Assembly (NCBI GenBank): GCA_013426805.1
Contig: JACDZG010000035.1
Coordinates: 1-59,603 of the forward strand
DNA from: Chromatiaceae bacterium
GTDB lineage: Bacteria > Pseudomonadota > Gammaproteobacteria > Chromatiales > Chromatiaceae
Reading direction: 5' to 3'
DNA: 59,603 nt
How positions within the stretch are numbered: position 1 is the first letter of the stretch; the number at the start of each line of letters is the position of its first letter. The position numbers and the translations under genes are program-made. Under the pieces are notes generated by a model that saw nothing but the letters and a program-made list of their open reading frames with translations, was not told where the DNA came from and did no database searches. Positions 1 through 7,205 of the stretch are shown here, piece by piece.

Positions 1-612
1 TACTCAAATTATGTATATCTTTCATGACTTTAAATTTAACGAAGTAGAATTAAGCAAGCCGCGTGACAGTTCCGGCAACCACATCAGTTTGGATCGCACC
101 CCTGCGGGAACCGTCGGTTGCGAGTTTGTGGCGCAGGTGCGTCGCCGCCCACCAGCAACCGCGGTCCGGTCAGCGGGTCGAAAAAAGCGTCGGTCGCGGG
201 CTGTGCTATGCAGGTCTGCACGCGGTGTTGAACGGCCCTGGTCTGTGGTCCGCGATGCATCTTGCTGGTCCCTCGGGTGACGTGTTGCTCTATCGCAACA
301 TCCAGCCTACCACTTGCAGCTATCGACCAAAGATTTTCTTTTTTCTCATTTGGTTGGGCTTAAGTCAGTGCCATTCGAGCCTGGCCTCATTATCCTCTGG
401 CCTCTTTATCCTCGTTGGGAGATCAGCGCTCGTGCGCGCGCCGTAAGAGCACCTTGGGTTAGAAAATCCTACGCACGATAGCCACAGATTGACGAGACAT
501 TTGAGATTGGGCAAGTATTAGAGTCTTTATTATCAGTTAGTTAGCCAAAGTTTAACACCTCAGATTATTTCTCTCTTAAGATCATCCGCTTACAGCGGAA
601 AAAATCGGTCAG
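1..612. other. no recognisable gene (window start to insertion sequence)
   Basis: This stretch mixes an AT-rich start, a GC-rich block at about 90-300 and an AT-rich tail. Several short reading frames cross the GC-rich block on both strands, but none shows a domain, a good start context or a convincing amino-acid composition. It may be decayed coding sequence next to the insertion sequence that follows. Nothing can be assigned. Confidence 0.5.
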
Positions 613-2528
613 TGGCACTACATTCGTGAAATTTTGTGAAACCGGAGGATTCAGACAAGCATTTTTTGTATCCCTCCCGGGCTGGGATCGCTGCCCAGCG
701 CCTGGATGATCGCCAGCTGCGCCGGCTCGGCGCGGGTCGCCTTGCGCACATGCAGGGTGCGCCCATCCGCCCGGCGGAAGGTGGCGGTCACCCGGCACTG
801 GCCGGCGAGGATGTCGCGCAGGGTCGACCAGCGCTCGCTGATGCCGTGCGCGCGCAAGCGGCGACGGATCAGTTGCACAAATTGATAGGCCAGCACCGAG
901 ATGAACAGGTGGCCGTCGACCCGCGCCTCGGTGCGGTGGTAGATCGGGCGCAAGCCCAGCTCGGATTTCAGCGAGCGGAACACGGCCTCCAAGTCGGTGA
1001 GCATGGTGTAGGTCCGCCACAGTTGCTCGGCGTCCCAGGTCAATTCATTGGTGCGCAGGCAGTAGACCCCGGGGTGGGTCAGCATGGTCCCGGCGACCGG
1101 CTGGCGTTCCCAGCGGATCGCCGTAGCGAGCTGACCCGTGGCATCCGCATCGATCTCAATGCGGTAGTGTTGGCCCACCCCGTGGCTCTTGGCCTTCAGG
1201 CGCCCGATGCGCTCCCAGAGCTTGTCAATCTGCTTGGTGGTGCGTGGCCGCGCCAAGCCGTCATGCAGGGCTTGCAAGGCGGTTTCGAAGCGCGTGGTGA
1301 AGCGCTCGGAGATCCCCTTCTCCTTGCCGGCCCGGCATTCGGAAAAGCAATACAGCCGCACTTCCGCGCCGTCGGCGTCAAGCACCCGCTGGATGGCCAA
1401 CGCCTCGCCACTCGCCGTCGTCAGCGACGTGGCCGCGGTGGCATCGAACTGACGCTGGCGCTCCCGGCTGACCACCAAGTAGCGGTAGCCCTGGGTGCGC
1501 AGCCAAAGGATGTTCTCTGCGGTCGCGATCCCGGCATCCATCACCACCAGGGCGCCGCGCGGCGCCCCCAAGCCCTGCAACATGCCCTCCAGGGTCGTGC
1601 CCTCGGTCACCGCGCCGTCGAAGGTCTGGGAGCGGCGGACAAAGCCGCTGCCATCGAGCACCAGCCCCAGGGTCACCAGCGGGCAGTCGCTACGCTTTTC
1701 CTTGGAGTGTCCGCGCTGGGCCTTGGGGTTGCCAAGCGCCGCCCCCTCAAAGAAGGTGTTGGTCAGATCATAGAGGGTGACGGTCCAGTCCAGCCCGAAC
1801 AGGTCACTGACGCGCGTAAAGACCGTCTGCTCGATCACTGCCCGGTGCCGCATCAGCAGGTCCGCCGCCCGGTAGAACGGGGCCAGGGGGAGGGTCGCGA
1901 AGTCGACCTCCAGCAATTCCCCCAACGCACTGCGCTCACCCAGCCAGCGGTGGGTCGCCCGTTCCGAGCCCGGCGCGGCCATGCGCCCAACCACCGCCCC
2001 GACAATCAGCGCCCGTTGCGGGCCGCTCAGCCCCAAGCGCTGGAGCAGTGCGACAAAATTCACCTCCGCCATCGCCCACAGCGCCACCGACTCCACCCCG
2101 ACGCTGCGCGGGCGGCTCAGTTCCAGCGAGTCGACGTCGACCGCCTGCACATCGCCCCCGTCGGTGCGGCCGGCGAGGGGTGGGGCCACGCCCTGGCGCG
2201 CCAACAACCGGGCGAACAGCCGCTGCGCCTTCCGTTCGACGGGGCCGGAGCCGGCCAGCAAGGCGCCCTGGCCGCTACGCAGTTCTTCCAACCGCGCACA
2301 GAGTGCCGGCCACTCCTCCTGGGGCAGCGTGAACTGGCGGCCCAGGTTCAGCAGGGTGACCTGCCGCACCCGGCCGCCCACGCGCTCGGACTGCACCAGG
2401 CGGTGGGTGGTGTAGCGCTCCCCGGTGGCGCTGTTCGTGGTGTGGGTGCGACGAATGTACATCCCGGTACTCTACGACACCCGGCACCGGTTTTACTCTT
2501 CCCCTATTGAATAACTTGGCACTACATT
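613..2528 (-). mobile_element. IS1634-family insertion sequence flanked by 12-bp direct repeats
   Basis: The element carries one transposase gene on the minus strand. The 12-mer TGGCACTACATT occurs in the same orientation at 613-624 and 2517-2528, just outside the gene. Because the copies are direct rather than inverted, they look like a target-site duplication. IS1634-type elements are known for duplications of unusual and variable length. I could not find convincing long terminal inverted repeats inside them; the best candidate is an imperfect GTGAAACCGG / GTAAAACCGG pair (about 634-643 against about 2488-2497), so the exact ends are uncertain. Confidence 0.6.
651..2462 (-). CDS. IS1634-family DDE transposase
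   Basis: This 603-residue DDE transposase of the IS4 superfamily, IS1634 group, would cut and rejoin its element's ends. Visible family features are YDLTNTFFEG, then VVMDAGIATAEN (second acidic position), and DLEAVFRSLKSELGLRP near residue 500, which carries the catalytic Glu of the C-terminal region followed by the RPIYHR block. Full length and no internal stops mean it may still be active. The ATG at 2460-2462 gives the usual N-terminus (MYIRRTHTTNSATGERYTTHRLV). A long open frame on the opposite strand is a GC-bias shadow. The gene stands alone and points away from the conflict operon downstream. Confidence 0.9.
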   Translation of the reverse strand: MYIRRTHTTNSATGERYTTHRLVQSERVGGRVRQVTLLNLGRQFTLPQEEWPALCARLEELRSGQGALLAGSGPVERKAQRLFARLLARQGVAPPLAGRTDGGDVQAVDVDSLELSRPRSVGVESVALWAMAEVNFVALLQRLGLSGPQRALIVGAVVGRMAAPGSERATHRWLGERSALGELLEVDFATLPLAPFYRAADLLMRHRAVIEQTVFTRVSDLFGLDWTVTLYDLTNTFFEGAALGNPKAQRGHSKEKRSDCPLVTLGLVLDGSGFVRRSQTFDGAVTEGTTLEGMLQGLGAPRGALVVMDAGIATAENILWLRTQGYRYLVVSRERQRQFDATAATSLTTASGEALAIQRVLDADGAEVRLYCFSECRAGKEKGISERFTTRFETALQALHDGLARPRTTKQIDKLWERIGRLKAKSHGVGQHYRIEIDADATGQLATAIRWERQPVAGTMLTHPGVYCLRTNELTWDAEQLWRTYTMLTDLEAVFRSLKSELGLRPIYHRTEARVDGHLFISVLAYQFVQLIRRRLRAHGISERWSTLRDILAGQCRVTATFRRADGRTLHVRKATRAEPAQLAIIQALGSDPSPGGIQKMLV

Positions 2529-3369
2529 GCGATTTTCGGCAGGCGTGTACATAAGGATCAGATGGTTAGATACCATCTAGGAGTGGTTATCAATGGGGCC
2601 ATGTTAAAGATGGGTTAGGGCGTAGGTGGGACGGCTTTTCCCATAAAAAGCGCAAAAAAGCGCTGATTGCCGGCATTTTCGCTCAAAGAGTGGCTCTCTG
2701 GGATCTCAGTAGGTCAACATATCGATAAACAACATCATTTTATAGCGGAAGCGAGGGCGGCATAGGGTCGCATGTCGAGCCACATCAGCAAGCTCTGGAG
2801 CGATTACTGATCTGCCGAATCTTCATATCAAGGGTTTACGCTATTCTCAGACGCTGCCATAGAGCCATTTTCTTTTTGTGTAATCGCCCTATAATGCTGT
2901 TTTTAGTAACTACTCAGGTCTATCCAAGCGCATGAAATATCGAGATATTGACTTGGCGCGACGGACTCTCGACGGACTACGGCAACAGGGCGACGCTATG
3001 AACATCAATACGTTACAAAGTTGTTGCGATGAGTGTGCGAAAGTCGAAACTCGCTAACAAACTGTACTAATTGACGTTTTCACGAAATCGCCTACCTGAG
3101 TAGTTACTGTTTTTATAGACTTACTCGACCTACTGAGTTCCCAGAGAGCCCAAAGAGTGATCTTATCTATCTGATTCTAAATGATAATAATATTTTCCCG
3201 GTCTCATTTGCGCTGTGACGAAAAATGCGCAGCATCTTGTGTCTGCAAGACCTCCTGTGACCACAACATCTGGGTACAGCGCAAATGCCTCTTAGAGTGG
3301 GCACCTTTTCATGCACTGCCAAGTGCGGTACAGTTCGATTTCGGCATCCGCTATCGGCATCGCCTACAC
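2529..3369. other. AT-rich gap without a clear gene; contains a MITE-like element
   Basis: This gap separates the insertion sequence from the conflict operon and is clearly poorer in GC than the genes around it. The only organised structure I see is the inverted-repeat element at 2905-3108, listed separately. The last 260 bases must hold the promoter of the operon, but no convincing -35/-10 pair stands out. A reading frame extends upstream of the first operon gene to 3181, but its extra 63 residues are Cys-rich and do not look like protein. Confidence 0.5.
2905..3108. mobile_element. 204-bp MITE-like element (15-bp TIR, 6-bp TSD)
   Basis: AGTAACTACTCAGGT at 2905-2919 and its exact reverse complement at 3094-3108 form perfect 15-bp terminal inverted repeats. 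The hexamer GTTTTT lies immediately outside both ends (2899-2904 and 3109-3114), as expected for a target duplication. The interior cannot encode a transposase; its only frame is a 41-codon ORF (2932-3057, beginning MKYRDIDLARRTLDGL). This is the structure of a non-autonomous element mobilised in trans. The parent family is not identified, and the 41-residue frame may be the truncated start of an ancestral gene. Confidence 0.7.
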
Positions 3370-3567
3370 ATGACCACCACTCGGCGTCCGAAGGTGAAGA
3401 CCGCCACCCTGACAGTTCGGCTTGATCCGAGAATCAAAGCCGCTGCAGAGGCAGCAGCCCAGCATGAGCACCGAAGTCTCACCAACCTCCTTGATCTGTT
3501 GATCGTCAACCACTGCCTGACGCTGGGCCTGAATCCTGAACACTTTGCCAAGGAGCCCCGCCAATGA
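3370..3567 (+). CDS. small ribbon-helix-helix-like DNA-binding protein, first gene of conflict operon
   Basis: This 65-residue protein has a basic N-terminus (MTTTRRPKVK), then a strand-like segment TATLTVRLDPRIKAAAEAAA, then two helices (HEHRSLTNLLDLLIVNHCL). That is the MetJ/Arc/CopG ribbon-helix-helix layout, with SLTNLL resembling the helix-turn-helix pivot. The start at 3370 is the first ATG that gives a compact domain; no good Shine-Dalgarno sequence is visible. Its stop overlaps the next gene's ATG (ATGA). A small repressor ahead of a toxic or defensive operon would make it a plausible autoregulator, which is inference from position. Confidence 0.7.
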   Translation: MTTTRRPKVKTATLTVRLDPRIKAAAEAAAQHEHRSLTNLLDLLIVNHCLTLGLNPEHFAKEPRQ

Positions 3568-4136
3568 CCAAGACGCGGCAGACGACCGCCGCCCCGGAGA
3601 TCCGCTTCTACCGCGCCAACGAGAACCCTTATGGCGCCTTAAGTAATTTGTTCCCCCGCCCAATCGAATTCGAGGAGAGAAACTATCCCACGTCTGAACA
3701 CGCCTATCAGGCTGGCAAGGCCCGCAAACCTGCCGTTCGCGAATGGATCCTCAATGCACCTACGCCCGCGTTGGCTGCAATGGCAGCCCACGGTCTCTAC
3801 GTATGGGACGTTGTGCCGGACTGGGCGCAGATCAAGTTCGATCGCATGCGTGCCGTGCTTCGGGCGAAGTTCGATCAGCATGATGACCTACGCGAGTTGC
3901 TGTTGTCGACCGGCAATGCCAGGCTAGTGGAGGCCGGGACCGTCAACAACGCCGTCAACCGGCTGTGGGGCGAGGTGGATGGCAAGGGAGATAACATGCT
4001 CGGCGTGATGCTGATGGAACTGCGGGCATTCTATGCTCAGCCGCTGGCGAGGACTGCCGATCCCGATACGTTCACGATAGACAAAGCGCCCGACAGCGAT
4101 AATGCTGCCTCCAAGTTGGTGCTTGCGACGGCATGA
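3564..4136 (+). CDS. NADAR-family (YbiA-like) N-glycosidase
   Basis: This 190-residue protein is almost entirely a NADAR domain. IRFYRANENPYGALSNLFP (residues about 13-31) is the family's substrate-loop signature, followed by YPTSEHAYQAGKA, the WDVVPDWAQIKFDRMRAVLRAKF block, and the C-terminal NRLWGEVDGKGDNMLGVMLM. Members such as E. coli YbiA hydrolyse N-glycosidic bonds of ribosyl-phosphate compounds (riboflavin intermediates), and others remove ADP-ribose from guanine bases. The gene overlaps its neighbours by 4 bp on both sides. In this operon it could remove or recycle a ribosylated product; that role is inferred. About 50 residues after the domain core are uncharacterised. Confidence 0.88.
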   Translation: MTKTRQTTAAPEIRFYRANENPYGALSNLFPRPIEFEERNYPTSEHAYQAGKARKPAVREWILNAPTPALAAMAAHGLYVWDVVPDWAQIKFDRMRAVLRAKFDQHDDLRELLLSTGNARLVEAGTVNNAVNRLWGEVDGKGDNMLGVMLMELRAFYAQPLARTADPDTFTIDKAPDSDNAASKLVLATA

Positions 4137-6106
4137 AAAATCTGCAGACGGCTGCCAGCCACTACGAGGATGAACTGACGCAGCTATGGAATAGCTATGC
4201 GGCTGCGTCTTCCGCCGACATCGATGCGCTGAAACTCGCGATTGCCAGCGCTGCCGAGTCCAGCATGATCGGCGTAGGGTCTGGTGGCTCCTTCACGGTG
4301 GCGTCGCTGCTGTGCAGCCTGCACGAAGCCTATACGGGACGGGTCTCCCGTCCTTCAACTCCTTTGGAAATCATTTGCCGGCCTGCACTGGCCTCGTCGA
4401 GTCCGGTGTTTCTCGTGTCGGCGGAAGGTAAGAACCCTGACATCGTGGAGGCCCTTGATCGGGTACGGCGCTTCAGTTCGCGGACGGTCCATGTGTTGAC
4501 CAATCGGCAGGACAGCCCCTTGATGGAGCATGTCGGAGCGTTGCCGGGCGTGAAGCCCTACGTGTTCGAGTTGGCCAAGAAAGACGGTTACTTGGCGACT
4601 AACAGCCTGCTGCTTGATGCGGTACTAGTCGCGAGGGCGTACGGCGAGCTCAACGGTCGCCACCCGCCGATGCCCTTGGAGTTTGAGGCATTACGAGTTA
4701 GTGATCAGACGGTCGATGAATGGCTGAAAGCGGCGCAGCCGTTCATCTCCGAGGCCGTGCAGCGAGGCGCACTGACCGTTATCTACTCGCCTCTGCTCAA
4801 AGCCATTGCGACGGACCTGGAGTCTAAGCTCTCCGAAGGCGCCTTGCTGCACACCCAACTGGCCGACCTACGTTCGTATGCACACGGCAGGCACCTCTGG
4901 CTGGCTGATCGACCTCAGGATTGCACCGTCCTTGCGTTGGTCGAGCCTACCCTAAACGGACTCTGGGAAGGTATGCGCAGCAAGTTTCCGAGCGGCATTC
5001 CTACGCTGACTATGCCCCTGTCCGGCGCCGACCCCGTCCACCTGATCGTAGGGCTAGTCGCGGAAATGCATTTCGTGGCAGCGGTTAGCCGCGAGCTGGG
5101 CAAGGATCCCGGACGGCCCGATGTGCCGAGCTACGGGCGGGAAATCCACAATGCGAACCTGCGGGACGTGATCCCCTTGCCACAGGCGGCAGGCCCGGCC
5201 GAGGAGCAGTCGAAGTACGAGGTGCTCGGAGCCCATTGGCCTTCGCAGCGCGATCACGGGACGATGCGCCGAGCGGCACTGGCATTCGCAGACACCATCC
5301 GGGCGCGGCGTTTCAAGGCGGTAGTCTTCGACTACGATGGCACTCTATGCAGTTCGCAAAGCAAGGACAACCCTCCACCGCCTGATGTCGTGAAGCATCT
5401 CATCCGACTTGTCCACGCCGGCATCATCGTCGGAATCGCTTCGGGACGGGGCGGCTCGATCCAGACCTGCCTAGAGGAGGTTATGCCAAAGGACGTCTTG
5501 CCCAAGATCCAGCTGGGCCTGTACAACGGAGGCTGGATCTCCCCGGCGAATACGCCACCGGAGTCGTCGCAAGAGACGAGCGAGTTCCTCAGTCATGTGA
5601 CACGCATCGTGGTGCGTTTGAAGTCGCTGGGCGTGCCCATCCTTTCCCATCGCACCACGCATCCCTACCAGGTGAGCGTACGGTTTCACGAAGGCCTCGC
5701 GACTGATGCCATGTGGTTCGTGATCGCCGACGCATTGCGCCAGGCCGGGTTGGATTTGTCGACCTTGGTGCGTAGCAAGCACTCTGTTGACATCCTCGCC
5801 AAGGGCGTGAGCAAGTCACTCCTCGTCGCGGACATTATCCAGAAAGACAAAGTCGATCCCTACGAGGTCCTGACCATGGGTGATCAGGGTGCCTGGCCCG
5901 GCAACGATGCGGCCCTGCTCGAACACCGATTCTCTTTGAGTGTCGATATGCCGTCTCGTCGTTTGGACCGAGGATGGAAGCTAGCGCCGGCCGAGAAGCG
6001 CGACATCGATGCCACGCTATGGTACCTTGAACACATGAAAGAAGAAGAGGGTAGCGTATTCCGCATGAACCTCCCTCAAGCCAAAGGAAGCGACGCCGGT
6101 GCGTGA
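4133..6106 (+). CDS. SIS-domain / HAD-phosphatase fusion protein
   Basis: This 657-residue protein has two recognisable parts. Residues about 45-170 form a SIS phosphosugar-binding fold: IGVGSGGSFTVASLL is the glycine-rich loop and VSAEGKNPDIVEAL matches the SxxGxxxD/E turn. Residues about 395-610 form a Cof-type HAD phosphatase: VVFDYDGTLCSS (motif I), GIASGRGGS (motif II), KGVSKS (motif III lysine) and TMGDQGAWPGNDAALL (motif IV). All catalytic residues are present. Residues 170-390 look like a second SIS-like Rossmann lobe without clear motifs. Both domains handle phosphorylated sugars. The start ATG overlaps the NADAR stop. The fusion is unusual outside conflict operons. Confidence 0.82.
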   Translation: MKNLQTAASHYEDELTQLWNSYAAASSADIDALKLAIASAAESSMIGVGSGGSFTVASLLCSLHEAYTGRVSRPSTPLEIICRPALASSSPVFLVSAEGKNPDIVEALDRVRRFSSRTVHVLTNRQDSPLMEHVGALPGVKPYVFELAKKDGYLATNSLLLDAVLVARAYGELNGRHPPMPLEFEALRVSDQTVDEWLKAAQPFISEAVQRGALTVIYSPLLKAIATDLESKLSEGALLHTQLADLRSYAHGRHLWLADRPQDCTVLALVEPTLNGLWEGMRSKFPSGIPTLTMPLSGADPVHLIVGLVAEMHFVAAVSRELGKDPGRPDVPSYGREIHNANLRDVIPLPQAAGPAEEQSKYEVLGAHWPSQRDHGTMRRAALAFADTIRARRFKAVVFDYDGTLCSSQSKDNPPPPDVVKHLIRLVHAGIIVGIASGRGGSIQTCLEEVMPKDVLPKIQLGLYNGGWISPANTPPESSQETSEFLSHVTRIVVRLKSLGVPILSHRTTHPYQVSVRFHEGLATDAMWFVIADALRQAGLDLSTLVRSKHSVDILAKGVSKSLLVADIIQKDKVDPYEVLTMGDQGAWPGNDAALLEHRFSLSVDMPSRRLDRGWKLAPAEKRDIDATLWYLEHMKEEEGSVFRMNLPQAKGSDAGA

Positions 6107-7205
6107 CCAGAATGCCGCTAAGTTGCTGGCGAAGGTGATGGGGTGGGAGGACTTGGAGCAGGTGTCGCAGGTCCGGCCTACCCTCCAGTTGCTTGCCGAT
6201 TTCAAGTATGATCACTACCAACGCTTCGGTCCGGGGCGCCGCTTCATCGAAAGCCTGGCGCTGTGGCTCCACCAATTCGAACAGCAAGATCGGCAAACCG
6301 CACTGACGTTGATTCTCGACCACTTGGTGTTCATCTCCGACGCCGAACTCTTACACCTCGTGGGTACTGCCTATCGGGACTGGATCGTGCAGGAACGCAT
6401 GCGCCTTGTATCTGAGGAGTATGAGATCCCTTCCTTCAGGGTCCAAGAGATCGCTCGCCACCGGCGTTTCGAACAGTTGCGTTTGACATCGCTCTACCTC
6501 GGTTTGAGCGACGGCGCACGTACCAATGAGCTTCGCCGCGCCAGCGATGGGGAGATCGGCAATGAGCAGATCTGGCAGGCCTACGAGTTGGGTGACGAGA
6601 AGGCTAAGGACATGCTCGATGACCTCGGCATGTCATTGAAGAGCGCGGGCTTCGCGTCTGATGGTCCCCACTTCAATCTGATCTGGTTGCTGGACGACTT
6701 CTCGGGGAGCGGCAACACCTACATTCGATACGACGGTGAGGAACGCAGGTTCAAGGGCAAGCTGCCGAAGATCTACCAGCGGCTTCACCAAAGAGGCATG
6801 GTGGACCCTTCGCACTACGAAGTGTTCCTGATGTTGTATACCGCAACGCGACAGGCCGTCGACCACATAGAGTATTGGTCCGAGCGATTTACAACAGAAC
6901 ACGGATTCAAACCATTGCAGGTGCGTGTCCTTTGCCCTATAGAGCCCGAGTCCTCCTTGTCTCGGAGCACCAACCCTGAGTTGCGAGCCCTGCTTGCAAA
7001 TCCTGCCTACTGTAACAACAGCGTGGTCGACAAGCACTTTCGTGTCGGCGGAACCAACGATGCCAGTCTCGGCTTCGCTGGCTGTGCGTTGCCGGTGGTG
7101 CTAGGTCACAACACACCGAACAACTCGGTGTTTCTGCTGTGGGGACCAGAGCATTTAGAGCCGCATGGCCTGTTCCCTCGCGTCAGCCGTCATCGGGCGT
7201 TCTGA
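6099..7205 (+). CDS. phosphoribosyltransferase-like protein (conflict-system type)
   Basis: This 368-residue protein begins with GTG at 6099, overlapping the preceding gene by 8 bp. The key element is LLDDFSGSGNTY at residues about 197-208, which matches the PRPP-binding loop of phosphoribosyltransferases (two acidic residues, then a small-residue turn ending in Thr). A predicted helical N-terminal region (1-120) precedes it, and a Rossmann-like core follows (VFLMLYTATRQAVDHIEYW). I link it to the PRTase-like families reported next to AAA ATPases in computational surveys of prokaryotic conflict systems. No substrate is known to me. The C-terminus (GHNTPNNSVFLLWG) resembles the last strand of the PRTase fold. 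Confidence 0.72.
   Translation: MRDQNAAKLLAKVMGWEDLEQVSQVRPTLQLLADFKYDHYQRFGPGRRFIESLALWLHQFEQQDRQTALTLILDHLVFISDAELLHLVGTAYRDWIVQERMRLVSEEYEIPSFRVQEIARHRRFEQLRLTSLYLGLSDGARTNELRRASDGEIGNEQIWQAYELGDEKAKDMLDDLGMSLKSAGFASDGPHFNLIWLLDDFSGSGNTYIRYDGEERRFKGKLPKIYQRLHQRGMVDPSHYEVFLMLYTATRQAVDHIEYWSERFTTEHGFKPLQVRVLCPIEPESSLSRSTNPELRALLANPAYCNNSVVDKHFRVGGTNDASLGFAGCALPVVLGHNTPNNSVFLLWGPEHLEPHGLFPRVSRHRAF

Noticed and set aside
11-446. Two overlapping plus-strand frames, and open minus-strand frames, at the window start
   Set aside because: No recognisable motif, no RBS, and a sharp composition change inside them; they cannot be told from decayed sequence.
636-2510. 624-codon open frame on the plus strand opposite the transposase
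   Set aside because: Its composition (Gly/Arg/Gln/His-rich, no domain) is that of a GC-bias shadow; the minus-strand frame has all transposase motifs.
2932-3057. 41-codon ORF inside the MITE-like element
   Set aside because: Too short and without family; kept only as a note to the element because MITE interiors often retain meaningless frames.
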